Below, in pieces: positions 17,538-26,288 of a stretch of 64,000 nt of DNA (position 1 is its first letter; each line of letters begins with the position of its first letter). The notes under the pieces are model-generated. The model had not been told where the DNA came from. It was given only the letters and a program-made list of their open reading frames with translations, and ran no database searches. Origin of the DNA: Achromobacter sp. MYb9 (GTDB lineage: Bacteria; Pseudomonadota; Gammaproteobacteria; Burkholderiales; Burkholderiaceae_B); the NCBI RefSeq assembly GCF_002975275.1, contig NZ_PCOQ01000020.1:59108-123107 (forward strand). The letters run 5' to 3'. Both the position numbers and the translations under genes were made by a program.

Positions 17538-18536
17538 TTAACGATTGAGCGCTTCAATGAAGACAGAGGTATCCACGTTGCCGCCGCTCAGGATGACCAC
17601 GATGGTCTTGTCGGCGGCGTCCAGCTTGCCCGCCAGCAAGGCGGCCAGCGGCACGGCGCCGCCCGGTTCAACCACCAGCTTCAGGTGTTGGTATGCGGCC
17701 TTCATGGCTTGCCGGACGTCGTCGTCGGTCACGACCAGGCTGCCTGCCAATAGGTGCAGATTGACCGGAAAGGTGAGCTTGCCGGGGCGCACGACCTGCA
17801 ATGCGTCGCAAATGGAGCGGGCGCCTGGTGCATTGGACTCGGGCTGACCCGACGCCAGGGAACGTGCCAACTCGTCGAAGCCAGCCGGCTCGCCCGCATA
17901 GACCGCCGTCTTGGGCGACAAGCTTTTCACGGCCGTGGCAACGCCGGCGACCAGTCCGCCGCCGCTACTGGCGGCGATGACCGCGTCCAGGGCTACGCCC
18001 CGTTCGGTGGCTTGTTCGATGATTTCCAGGCCCACCGTGCCTTGGCCCGCCATGATGTGCGGATCGTCATAAGGCGGCACCATGACCGCGCCGGTGCGGG
18101 TGGCGATCTCCGCTCCGATTGCTTCGCGGTCATCGTTCTGGCGGTCATACAGGATGACTGTCGCGCCATTGGCGCGCGATCCTTCAATCTTCGCCTTGGG
18201 TGCGTCCGACGGCATGATGATGGTTGCGGGAATGCCCAGCTTGCGGGCAACTGCCGAGGTCGCCAGCGCGTGGTTGCCCGATGAAAACGCCACGACGCCT
18301 GCCTGGCGTTGCGCCGGGCTGAGCTGCAGCAGACGGTTGCACGCACCGCGGAACTTGAAGGCGCCCGCATGCTGAAGGCATTCGGCCTTGACAATAATCC
18401 GGCCGCCCAACAGGTGGTTCAGCGTCTGGCTTTCCAACAGCGGCGTGCGGACGATGTGCGCACGGATGCGTTCATGCGCTTGTTGCACTTCGCTGAGCGA
18501 TATAGCGAATGGAGGCGGAGTAGAGGGAAGGGTCAC
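17538..18536 (-). CDS. PLP-dependent serine/threonine dehydratase or hydroxyaspartate ammonia-lyase-like enzyme
   Basis: This 332-residue fold-type II PLP enzyme has the PLP lysine in GAFKFRGACNRLLQL, the substrate loop FSSGNHALATSAVA and the glycine loop ASSGGGLVAGVAT. No regulatory domain follows. The start is a GTG at 18536 with AGGAAAG upstream. Close relatives include threonine dehydratase, serine racemase and threo-3-hydroxyaspartate ammonia-lyase. The neighbouring RidA fits any of these, because all release enamine products. A hydroxyaspartate-degrading role would be notable next to a siderophore pathway that makes hydroxyaspartate, but nothing in the sequence proves it. It is paralogous to the enzyme at 10910-11938. 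Confidence 0.83.
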   Translation of the reverse strand: MTLPSTPPPFAISLSEVQQAHERIRAHIVRTPLLESQTLNHLLGGRIIVKAECLQHAGAFKFRGACNRLLQLSPAQRQAGVVAFSSGNHALATSAVARKLGIPATIIMPSDAPKAKIEGSRANGATVILYDRQNDDREAIGAEIATRTGAVMVPPYDDPHIMAGQGTVGLEIIEQATERGVALDAVIAASSGGGLVAGVATAVKSLSPKTAVYAGEPAGFDELARSLASGQPESNAPGARSICDALQVVRPGKLTFPVNLHLLAGSLVVTDDDVRQAMKAAYQHLKLVVEPGGAVPLAALLAGKLDAADKTIVVILSGGNVDTSVFIEALNR

Positions 18537-18623
18537 GGTGTTTCTTTCCTGGCTGAATGCGATATTGCGCAGCCATTACAGCGTGACCGTTCGATAAGAA
18601 CCAATCGTGAATATGGATCGAAC

Positions 18624-18644
18624 TGGATAAGTTCAGCTTATCCA
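18624..18644. promoter_or_regulatory. Perfect palindrome upstream of the dehydratase operon (candidate LysR operator)
   Basis: TGGATAAG (18624-18631) and CTTATCCA (18637-18644) form a perfect 8-base inverted repeat around five bases. The ATAAG...CTTAT core fits the T-N11-A style of LysR-type sites. It lies about 90 bases upstream of the dehydratase GTG and 110 bases from the end of a LysR gene. That regulator is the obvious candidate, which is inferred. Confidence 0.5.
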
Positions 18645-18753
18645 TGGGGGCCACGCCCTGGAAACCCGGCGAGCGCGCGGAGACGACGCCTTCGGCAATC
18701 AGGGAAAGCACTAATAGGATGCGGGGCAGGCGACCCGCATTCGCACCGTCGCG

Positions 18754-19680
18754 CTACTTTGCCATGCGGCGCATGCTGCGGCGGCGTGGACTGGCCGCCA
18801 TGGACGCTTGGGCGATTTCGCCGGCGAGCTTGGCCAGGGCGAGCTTGGTGGGTTCGTCGCTGCCGCGCGCGTAGGCCACCGCAAATGTCAGGTCACGCAG
18901 TTGCAGTTGCGTATTGCGTATCTTCAGGCGGCCTTGCTCGACCTCTTTCAGCACCGCCAGCCGAGGCACCACGCAAATGCCAAAGCCGTCTTCCGCCATG
19001 CGCACGATCGTGGATAGCGACCAGTTGGTGAAAAAACGGGGCGCTCCATGCTCGGGCGTGGTCAGTTCCTGACGTAAATACGTGTAGGGGTACGTACGCT
19101 TGGGGAAGGTAATCAGGGGGTGCGCAGCCACATCGCTATTGGACAACGGTTCCTTGCCCGGCTTCAGCGATGGCGAAGATAGGAAATTAAGCTCGTAGCT
19201 GCAGAGCGTGGTCTCGACCAGCTCGTCATCCAGTTGTGGGCCCAACAGAAACGCCATGTCCAGCTCGCCGGACTTGAGCGAGTCACGCAGGGTAGGAGTA
19301 ATGTCGACCACGATGTCGATGCTCAGGTTGGGATACTTCCGCTGCACCTGCTCCAGGAACTCCACCAGCCACGTGTGCACGATGGTCTCGGCCACACCGA
19401 GGCGCACCACGCCGCTGACGGCTTGTTCTTCCGCAACCTTCAACATCATTTCGGTATGCAGCGCCATGAACCGTTCGGCATAGTCGTACAAGACGCGCCC
19501 CTTGGTGGTGAGCTTGATGGCGCGTGAGCTGCGGTCCAGCGCCTTGACTCCGAGCTCCGCTTCCAAGGCTGCAATGCGCTGCGACACGGCGGGCTGCGTC
19601 GTGTGCAATTTCACCGCGGCCTTGTTGAAGCTGCTTAGGTTCACCACCCAGTAGAAAACTTCGAGGCTCTTGAAATTCAT
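18754..19680 (-). CDS. LysR-family transcriptional regulator
   Basis: This 308-residue LysR protein has the usual N-terminal helix-turn-helix (MNFKSLEVFYWVVNLSSFNKAAVKLHTTQPAVSQRIAALE, given here only as the first forty residues' span) and a periplasmic-binding-protein-like effector domain from about residue 90. It lies 11 bases after the second LysR gene and 217 bases upstream of the dehydratase operon, all on the minus strand. The palindrome at 18624-18644 sits between it and that operon, so local control is plausible. The C terminus is basic (RRRSMRRMAK). The effector is unknown; a beta-hydroxy or D-amino acid would fit. Confidence 0.88.
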   Translation of the reverse strand: MNFKSLEVFYWVVNLSSFNKAAVKLHTTQPAVSQRIAALEAELGVKALDRSSRAIKLTTKGRVLYDYAERFMALHTEMMLKVAEEQAVSGVVRLGVAETIVHTWLVEFLEQVQRKYPNLSIDIVVDITPTLRDSLKSGELDMAFLLGPQLDDELVETTLCSYELNFLSSPSLKPGKEPLSNSDVAAHPLITFPKRTYPYTYLRQELTTPEHGAPRFFTNWSLSTIVRMAEDGFGICVVPRLAVLKEVEQGRLKIRNTQLQLRDLTFAVAYARGSDEPTKLALAKLAGEIAQASMAASPRRRSMRRMAK

Positions 19681-19691
19681 GCGGATCTCGC

Positions 19692-20636
19692 TCAGAAAGC
19701 GGAAAATAGCCCGTCGTCGTCAGTGGGCGGCAACGTGATCAGCTGCACCCGGTCCGGGGCCGTCTCTTTGACGATACGCACGAAAAGACGGGCGAATTCG
19801 CGAGCCTGTTCTGAAGGCGCATAGCTGCGGGGCAGCAAGAAGCCATAGGGAATGCTCAGCGCGGGCTCGAAATCGCGCAGCACGATACCCGGCACGTTCA
19901 TCGCCAGAATCGGATCTGCCAAGGCAATGCCCACGCCCAACGCCGCGAGCTGGCAGGCGGATTGGCCGGACGACGTCTCCATGACCAGGCGCAATGGCAA
20001 GCGTTGCTTTTCCATCAAGTCGTCGATTCGCTGGCGCAACAGGGTGAACGGGCGCAGCGCAATGAAAGGCTCGTCTTTGATGTCATCGGGCGTCAATACG
20101 GTCTTGGCGGCCAGGCGATGGCCTGCCTGCATGGCGATGACCAGACGGACGTCCGCGAACGGGCGGGACCGAATGCCGGGAAAGTCGATAGGCAGCGCCG
20201 CCAGTCCCAGGTCGAACTGCTGGCCGGACATCCATAGCCCGACATCTACTCGGGACCGGACTTCCAGCGACACGCGCACCCGTGGATGACGGCGGGAAAA
20301 CTCCGCGATGGCGCCCGGCGTGACGCTATAGGCAAAGTACGGTTGGGTCAGTATGCGCAGCCACGCGTCCTGTTGGGTCCGAATGGAATCGGCGATCCGT
20401 GACACTTCTTCGAATCCGGCCAGGATATGCCGCGTGCCTTCATAGAAGCGCAGGCATTCCTGGGTGGGAATCAGGCCGCGCCCCTGACGCGAAAACAGTG
20501 AAAATCCCACCTCGTCCTCCAGCGCCGAGATAAGCCGGCTGATTTGGGGCTGGGTGCGATGGATGCGGCGCGAGGCCTCGGTAACGCTGCCCGTCTCCAT
20601 GACGGCGCGCAACGCTTGCAAGCGGTTCAGGCGCAT
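19692..20636 (-). CDS. LysR-family transcriptional regulator, divergent from the aminotransferase/ABC operon
   Basis: This 314-residue LysR protein starts MRLNRLQALRAVMETGSV at the ATG at 20636. The frame is open to 20693, but the conserved domain begins at this Met. The recognition helix lies in RRIHRTQPQISRLISALE and the effector domain follows from about residue 90. It is divergently transcribed from the class V aminotransferase gene with 181 bases between, the classic arrangement for control of that operon. Only 11 bases separate it from the next LysR gene, so the two may share a transcript. Confidence 0.87.
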   Translation of the reverse strand: MRLNRLQALRAVMETGSVTEASRRIHRTQPQISRLISALEDEVGFSLFSRQGRGLIPTQECLRFYEGTRHILAGFEEVSRIADSIRTQQDAWLRILTQPYFAYSVTPGAIAEFSRRHPRVRVSLEVRSRVDVGLWMSGQQFDLGLAALPIDFPGIRSRPFADVRLVIAMQAGHRLAAKTVLTPDDIKDEPFIALRPFTLLRQRIDDLMEKQRLPLRLVMETSSGQSACQLAALGVGIALADPILAMNVPGIVLRDFEPALSIPYGFLLPRSYAPSEQAREFARLFVRIVKETAPDRVQLITLPPTDDDGLFSAF

Positions 20637-20758
20637 AAGGACAAACCCGAAAGGCGGAATGGGGGCTCGTCGGACGTAGCCACCCCGCACCATAGGAGAA
20701 CGGGGCCAAGCCGCGGCGACACATTACAAAAGTGCATGAATCGATACCCCAAACGAAA

Positions 20759-20788
20759 TTGACGCATGGATTCACGCAATCTTAGGAT
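20759..20788 (+). promoter_or_regulatory. Possible sigma-70 promoter for the aminotransferase/peptide ABC operon
   Basis: TTGACG (20759-20764) and TAGGAT (20783-20788) are separated by 18 bases and end 29 bases before the GTG start at 20818. The -35 is a five-of-six match and the -10 a four-of-six match to consensus. The region is the AT-richest part of the gap between the divergent LysR and aminotransferase genes. It was not confirmed by any measured start site. Confidence 0.4.
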
Positions 20789-20817
20789 CATCTCATCTTC
20801 AATGAAAGAGGCGCGGC

Positions 20818-22023
20818 GTGAATATCCTGGAAAAATCGGCATCCGTGGGCGGGCCCGTGGCACTGTTTCCCGATGACCGCAACGGCATCGAACAACTGGA
20901 CTGGAGCAACATCGGGCAGGCATTTCCGATCAAGCAACGGCGGGCGTATCTGAACAACGCGTCGATCGGAGCGTTGAGCCTGCCGGTGGTGGCAGCGGTG
21001 AATCGCTTCATGGAAGACGTGCGCGACAACGGTCGCAACGCCTATCCGGAATGGTGCCGCTACGCCGAAGAGACCATCAAGACACGCATCGGCCGGCTGA
21101 TCGGCGCGAGCCGCGACGAGATCGCCTACGTCAAGAACACCACCGAAGGCTTGGTCAACGTGGCCAACGGCTTTCCCTGGCGCGATGGCGACAACTTGAT
21201 CCTGGCCGACATCGAGTACCCGTCCAACGTGTATTGCTGGATGAAGCTGGCCGCGCGCGGCGTTACGATCCGTTGGGTGAAGAACCGCAACGGCCGCATC
21301 CTGGTGGACGATATCCGCAAGCTGATGGACGATCGCACCCGCCTGGTTTCCCTAAGCGCGGTGCAGTTCTCCAATGGCTTTCGCCAAGACCTGGAATCCA
21401 CGTCGAACCTGTGCCACGAACGCGGCGTGTACCTGAACCTGGATGCCATCCAGTGGGCCGGTGCGCTGGAACTGGATGTGGAGCGGCTGGGGATCCACTT
21501 CCTGGCGGTGGGGGGGCACAAGTGGATGCTGGCGCCGATCGGCACGGGCTATTTCTATTGCCGCAAGAGCGTGCTGGGCCTGCTGGACCCCCCAAGCGTC
21601 GGGTACCACAGCGTTGACAGCACGGAAGACCACATGCACTACCTGTTGGAATACCGGCCCAATGCCGGCCGCTTCGAAGAGGCGCTGGCCAACTTCACCG
21701 GCATCTGGGGACTGGACGCGGCGGTACGTATCCAGCTGGCGCTGACGCCGGCCCGCATCGAAGCGCACATTTTGGAACTGACCGACCATGCCGCCGCTGC
21801 GTTGCAGCGCAAGGGCTACCAGGTCGTCAGTTCGCGGGTGCCCGGCGAGGCGTCCGGCAACTTGTCGTTCAAGCATGCCGGCCACGACGCGCAGGATCTT
21901 GCCGAGCGCTTGCGCGAGGCCGGCGTGGACCTGGCGGTGCGTGGCGGCAATCTGCGCATTTCGCCCAGTTACTACAACGATACGAGTGAAATCGATCGCC
22001 TGGTCGACGCGCTGCCGTCCTGA
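20818..22023 (+). CDS. Class V aminotransferase (NifS/isopenicillin-N-epimerase-like PLP enzyme)
   Basis: This 401-residue PLP enzyme has the fold-type I class V pattern. The PLP lysine is Lys235 in GGHKWMLAPIGTGYFY, an Asp of LDAIQWAGALELD precedes it, and VKNTTEGLVNVANGF forms the phosphate-binding end. The family includes cysteine desulfurases, epimerases and lyases, and no desulfurase Cys loop is evident. The start is a GTG at 20818 with a GAAAGAGG site. It is followed by a full peptide-type ABC transporter, so it may process an imported amino-acid derivative or small peptide. The precise reaction cannot be assigned. Confidence 0.82.
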   Translation: MNILEKSASVGGPVALFPDDRNGIEQLDWSNIGQAFPIKQRRAYLNNASIGALSLPVVAAVNRFMEDVRDNGRNAYPEWCRYAEETIKTRIGRLIGASRDEIAYVKNTTEGLVNVANGFPWRDGDNLILADIEYPSNVYCWMKLAARGVTIRWVKNRNGRILVDDIRKLMDDRTRLVSLSAVQFSNGFRQDLESTSNLCHERGVYLNLDAIQWAGALELDVERLGIHFLAVGGHKWMLAPIGTGYFYCRKSVLGLLDPPSVGYHSVDSTEDHMHYLLEYRPNAGRFEEALANFTGIWGLDAAVRIQLALTPARIEAHILELTDHAAAALQRKGYQVVSSRVPGEASGNLSFKHAGHDAQDLAERLREAGVDLAVRGGNLRISPSYYNDTSEIDRLVDALPS

Positions 22024-22068
22024 CGGCGCGCCCGACACCGGACGAACATCATGCACAAGGGGAACATC

Positions 22069-23622
22069 ATGGCAATGCTGAAAAATTGGCGCCGATTGGC
22101 GCTGGCCCTGGGCGCCTGCGCCCTGACGGCCTGGACGTCGGGCGCGGCCGCCGCCGAGACGCCCAAGCCGGGCGGCACGCTACGCTACGGCACCGTGTCG
22201 GAAATCGTATCGCTTGACCCGCACATCTATGGCGGCAGCGCATGGAAGGTGCTGATCCAGGCGTTGTACAGCCCGCTGGCGGGCTACGACAAGAGCGGGG
22301 CGATCGTGCCCCGATTGGCGCAGCGCTGGGACCAGCCCGATGCGCGCACGCTGGTCTTCCACCTGCGCCCGGACGTGACGTTCCAGGACGGCACGCCGGT
22401 GACCGCGGACGACGTGAAATTCTCGTTGGACCGAATCCTGGATCCGGCCACGGGTGCCACGCTGCGGTCGAACCTGCAAGGCGCCACGGTCACCGTGGTC
22501 GACGCCGCCACCGTCAAGGTCGAAAAGCCGACGCCCGATGCCACCATGCTCAGCGTGCTGGCGTTGCCCGAGGCCGCGATCGTGTCGCGCAAGTGGGTGC
22601 AGGGCGGCGCGAACCTGAAGCTGTCGGCCAATGGCACTGGCCCGTTCCTGCTGAAAAGCTACGAACCCGCGGTGCGTGCCAGCCTGGTGCGCAACCCGCG
22701 TTATTTCGTCACCGGCCAGCCGTACCTGGACGGGGTGGACTTTCGCATGATCAAGAGCGACGACGCCCGCGTCAATGCGCTGCGCAGCCAGTCGCTGGAC
22801 ATGATCGACTTCGTGCCGTGGAAGGACATCGACGTGCTGCGCCGCAATGCCGGCACCCGGATCGATACGGCTGGCGGGGCCTTCATGAGCGTCTGGTTCA
22901 ATACCGGCAAGAAGCCGTTCGACGATGCGCGCGTGCGCCGCGCGGTGTCGTATGCGATCGACCGCGAAGCCGTGTCCAAGGCCGCGTTCTTCGGCTACGG
23001 CAAGCCGATCTACGGCGCGCCGACGCCACAGGATTCGCCATACTACGACAAGGCGCTGGACGGGACCTACCAGCGCGATACCGCCAAGGCGCGCGCCTTG
23101 CTGGCCGAAGCCGGTTACGCCAATGGCGTGGACGCATCGATGGTGGTGTTCCAGGGGCTGGGCATCTACACCACCATGGCGCAGGTGGTGCAGGCCAACC
23201 TGAAGGAAGTCGGCATCAACCTGAAGCTGGAGCCGGTGGAATGGGCCACGCTGGTCGAACGTAAGAACCGTGGCGACTATGAGTCGATGATCTACGGCGT
23301 CTCGGTCAAGTTGCCGGATCCCGATGCCTACGCCTACTACCTGGGCGGCGATTCCAGCTATTGGGCCAAGCCCGTTGGCTATCGCGACCCGGAACTGGAG
23401 AAGCTGCTGGCCCAGGGCCGCGCGCTGACCGACCCCAAGGCACGCCAGCCGATCTACCAGCAAGCCGAAAAGCGCATCCTGGAGACCAGCCCGTGGGTCT
23501 TCGTGAGCTGGCGCGAACAGGCGCAGGGCTATCTGCGCAAGGTACATGGCTACACGCAGCTGGGCGGGGCGCTGAGCGAAAGCAGCCCCGGCATCTCGCT
23601 GCCCACCATGTGGTTGAACTGA
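22069..23622 (+). CDS. Peptide-type ABC transporter substrate-binding protein (DppA/OppA family)
   Basis: This 517-residue binding protein has a signal peptide (MAMLKNWRRLALALGACAL, then TSGAAAAE) and the SBP_bac_5 pattern KPGGTLRYGTVSEIVSLDPH followed by LAQRWDQPDARTLVFHLRPD. The ATG at 22069 has AAGGGG six bases upstream and is preferred over the ATG at 22051. Such proteins bind di- and oligopeptides, and also nickel, heme or opines. The permease gene follows in ten bases, so the five transporter genes form one operon. The ligand is not evident from the sequence. Confidence 0.92.
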   Translation: MAMLKNWRRLALALGACALTAWTSGAAAAETPKPGGTLRYGTVSEIVSLDPHIYGGSAWKVLIQALYSPLAGYDKSGAIVPRLAQRWDQPDARTLVFHLRPDVTFQDGTPVTADDVKFSLDRILDPATGATLRSNLQGATVTVVDAATVKVEKPTPDATMLSVLALPEAAIVSRKWVQGGANLKLSANGTGPFLLKSYEPAVRASLVRNPRYFVTGQPYLDGVDFRMIKSDDARVNALRSQSLDMIDFVPWKDIDVLRRNAGTRIDTAGGAFMSVWFNTGKKPFDDARVRRAVSYAIDREAVSKAAFFGYGKPIYGAPTPQDSPYYDKALDGTYQRDTAKARALLAEAGYANGVDASMVVFQGLGIYTTMAQVVQANLKEVGINLKLEPVEWATLVERKNRGDYESMIYGVSVKLPDPDAYAYYLGGDSSYWAKPVGYRDPELEKLLAQGRALTDPKARQPIYQQAEKRILETSPWVFVSWREQAQGYLRKVHGYTQLGGALSESSPGISLPTMWLN

Positions 23623-23632
23623 GCGCGCCGGC

Positions 23633-24589
23633 ATGTTGCCTTTTCTACTGAGGCGCCTGGCGTCGGCCGCGCTGACCTTGATGTTGGCGGCGGGCGTGGT
23701 GTTCATCGCCATCCATCTGCTGCCTGGCGACCCGGTGGCCATCATGCTGGGCGACCAGGCCGGCAGCGACCCGGTCGCCGTGGCCCGCGTTCGCACCCAG
23801 CTTGGGCTGGATCTGCCACTGGGCGTGCAATTCACGCATTGGGCCGGTGCGCTGGCACATGGCGACCTGGGCGTGTCGTTGCGTACAGGCGAACCGGTGG
23901 CCGACGAACTGGCGCGGCGCATTCCGCGCAGCCTGGAACTGATCGGCGCCGGCCTCCTGGTGGCGATGCTGCTGGGCATTCCGCTGGGCGTGGTGGCGGC
24001 ACGTTCGCGCGGCCGGCTGACCGGCATGGCGGCCTCGGTGCTGGCGGTGGCCGGCTTCTCGGCGCCGGTGTTCGTGCTGGGCATCCTGTTGGTACTGCTG
24101 TTCAGTCTGGCGCTGGGCTGGCTGCCGTCGTCCGGCTTCGTGGCGTTTTCGGACGATCCATTGCAGCATTGCCTGGCCCTGGTCCTGCCGTCGCTGACGA
24201 TTGGCTTGAACTTCATGGGCGTGGTGGCCCGGATGACCCGCGCCAGCCTGTCCGACGTCATGGGCCGCGACTATGTGAAGCTGGCCCGGGCGAAGGGCCT
24301 GCCACGCGGCAAGGCGATCCTGCGGCATGCGTTGCCCAACGCGCTGGTGCCGGTGATCGCCATCGTCGGTATCCGCGCGGGCAACCTGCTGGGCGGCACG
24401 GTCATCATCGAAGCGCTGTTCGACTGGCCGGGCCTTAGCTCGCTGCTGGTCAGCGCGGCGTTTTCGCGCGACTACCCGGTGATCCAGGGGTCGCTGCTGG
24501 CAATTTTTGCGCTTTTCATCCTGATCAGCCTGGTCATCGACCTGGCTCAGGGCTTCGTCGACCCCCGCATCCGCAGGCCGTCCGCATGA
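23633..24589 (+). CDS. Peptide-type ABC transporter permease (DppB family)
   Basis: This 318-residue inner-membrane permease has an N-terminal segment FLLRRLASAALTLMLAAGVV and six predicted hydrophobic helices. The GDPVAIMLGD motif after the first helix and the late EAA-like loop DYVKLARAKGLPRGKAILRH are typical of DppB/OppB proteins. It pairs with the DppC-like permease, whose ATG overlaps its stop codon. It forms half of the membrane channel for the substrate delivered by the binding protein encoded immediately upstream. Confidence 0.93.
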   Translation: MLPFLLRRLASAALTLMLAAGVVFIAIHLLPGDPVAIMLGDQAGSDPVAVARVRTQLGLDLPLGVQFTHWAGALAHGDLGVSLRTGEPVADELARRIPRSLELIGAGLLVAMLLGIPLGVVAARSRGRLTGMAASVLAVAGFSAPVFVLGILLVLLFSLALGWLPSSGFVAFSDDPLQHCLALVLPSLTIGLNFMGVVARMTRASLSDVMGRDYVKLARAKGLPRGKAILRHALPNALVPVIAIVGIRAGNLLGGTVIIEALFDWPGLSSLLVSAAFSRDYPVIQGSLLAIFALFILISLVIDLAQGFVDPRIRRPSA

Positions 24590-25416
24590 TCGCATTCCTT
24601 CGAACCTTCCCGGGCGGCTGGTCAGCCCGACTGGCCCTGGGCTTCCTGGTCCTGATGGTGCTAGCCGCCATCTTCGGACCGGCGCTGGGGCTGGCGGATC
24701 CCTACCAGATCGACGCCGCGAACCTGTTGTCGTCGCCATCTTCCATGCATTGGCTGGGCACCGACGAACTGGGGCGCGACCTGTTGTCGCGCGCCGTGCA
24801 TGGCGCCCGCGTTTCGCTGACGGTGGCGGCCGCCGCGGTCGTACTGGCCGGGGTACTGGGCGTGGCCGTTGGAGTGGGCGTCGCCTTTCTGGGCCGACGC
24901 CTGGAGGCCGCCGCGATCCGGGCGGTGGACGTGTTCGTGTCGCTGCCCGAGATCTTCGTGGCGCTGGTGGTCTTGGCCTTCATTGGCGGCAACCTGCCGA
25001 CCCTGGTCGCCACCATCGGCCTGTTGTACGCGCCGCAGTTCGCACGGGTGGCGTGGGGCGTGGCGCGCGGCATCCGGGCGCGTGAACATGTGCTGGCCGC
25101 CACGTCGCTGGGTGCGGGCACGGGCTGGATCATCTGGCACGAGGTGTTGCCAAACATGCGCTCTATCATCGCGGTGCAGGCGTCCTTTACGTTTTCGTTC
25201 GCCATGCTGCTGGAAGCGGGCCTGAGCTTCCTGGGGCTGGGCGTGCGGCCGCCGGAGCCGTCGTGGGGCCAGATGGTGGGGTCGCTCAAGGACTACCTGT
25301 ACACGAATCCCTGGCCCGTACTGGTGCCGGCGCTGGCCTTGTTCTTTACCGTGCTGGCCGTCAACGTCCTGGGCGACTGTCTGCAGGATGCGCTGAACCC
25401 GGAGCTGCAACGATGA
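24586..25416 (+). CDS. Peptide-type ABC transporter permease (DppC family)
   Basis: This 276-residue permease has an N-terminal helix LALGFLVLMVLAAIFGPALG and the DppC/OppC motif HWLGTDELGRDLLSRAVHGARVSL. The EAA-like coupling loop is around EHVLAATSLGAGTGWIIWHE, where it contacts the ATPases. Start and stop both overlap neighbours by four bases (ATGA), so translation is coupled to the DppB-like gene before and the DppD-like gene after. It is the second half of the channel. Confidence 0.93.
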   Translation: MIAFLRTFPGGWSARLALGFLVLMVLAAIFGPALGLADPYQIDAANLLSSPSSMHWLGTDELGRDLLSRAVHGARVSLTVAAAAVVLAGVLGVAVGVGVAFLGRRLEAAAIRAVDVFVSLPEIFVALVVLAFIGGNLPTLVATIGLLYAPQFARVAWGVARGIRAREHVLAATSLGAGTGWIIWHEVLPNMRSIIAVQASFTFSFAMLLEAGLSFLGLGVRPPEPSWGQMVGSLKDYLYTNPWPVLVPALALFFTVLAVNVLGDCLQDALNPELQR

Positions 25417-26288
25417 CCCCCCACGATGACTTGACGCCCGATCTGCTGCTGTCGGTCAGGAACCTGACCGTTGATTTCCACACCGCCCAGGGCACGGTAT
25501 CGGCGGTCAAGGGCGTGGATCTGACATTGCGTCGCGGCGAGGTCGTGTGCCTGGTCGGCGAGTCCGGCTCGGGCAAGTCCGTCACGGGCTTTTCGTTGAT
25601 GGGCCTGGTCGATCCGCCGGGGCGGGTTGCGGCCGATGTCCTGTGGTTCGACGGGCACGATCTGTTGCAGGCATCGGAACACGACAAGGACGCGCTGCGC
25701 GGCAAAGACATCGCGATGGTGTTCCAGGAGCCCATGACCGCGCTCAATCCGGGCCGCACCGTGGGCGACCAGATCGCCGAGGTCCTGCGCATCCATGGCG
25801 TCTTGAACCGCAAGGCCGCGTGGGAGCGGGCGGTGGCGCTGCTGGACCGGGTCGGCATCCGCGAGCCGCGGGAACGCGCCCGGGCCTATCCCCATGAACT
25901 GTCCGGCGGCATGCGCCAGCGGGTCATGATCGCGATCGCGTGCGCCCTGACGCCCAAACTGATCATTGCCGACGAGCCCACCACCGCGCTCGACGTGACC
26001 GTCCAGGCCCAGGTGCTGGAACTGCTGTTTTCGATGCAGGCCGAAACCGGCGCGGCAGTGTTGTTCATCACCCATGACCTGGGCGTGGTGGCCGAGATCG
26101 CCGACCGCGTGGTGGTCATGCAGTCCGGCAGGGTAGTCGAAGAGGGCGACGTCCGGCAGATCTTCAAGCAGCCGCGCCAGCCCTATACGCAGGCGCTGCT
26201 GGCGGCTGTGCCGGACGTGGATGCGCCGCGGGACCGTATGCGCCGGCTGGCGCCACGGCCTGCCGCGACGCAAGGAGCGGCACGATGA
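25413..26288 (+). CDS. Peptide-type ABC transporter ATPase (DppD family)
   Basis: This 291-residue ATPase has Walker [12 protein letters not shown]-loop [12 protein letters not shown], signature LSGGMRQR, Walker [13 protein letters not shown] and switch histidine FITHDLGVV, all intact. It ends with the oligopeptide-family C-terminal stretch ([13 protein letters not shown]). The chosen start, ATG 25413, overlaps the permease stop; the longer open frame from 25263 lies inside the permease gene and is rejected. It dimerises with the DppF-like ATPase to drive import. Confidence 0.93.
   Translation: MTPHDDLTPDLLLSVRNLTVDFHTAQGTVSAVKGVDLTLRRGEVVCLVGESGSGKSVTGFSLMGLVDPPGRVAADVLWFDGHDLLQASEHDKDALRGKDIAMVFQEPMTALNPGRTVGDQIAEVLRIHGVLNRKAAWERAVALLDRVGIREPRERARAYPHELSGGMRQRVMIAIACALTPKLIIADEPTTALDVTVQAQVLELLFSMQAETGAAVLFITHDLGVVAEIADRVVVMQSGRVVEEGDVRQIFKQPRQPYTQALLAAVPDVDAPRDRMRRLAPRPAATQGAAR

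Noticed and set aside
22180..24261. Minus-strand open frame of 693 codons opposite the peptide transporter
   Set aside because: Antisense to well-recognised DppA and DppB genes.
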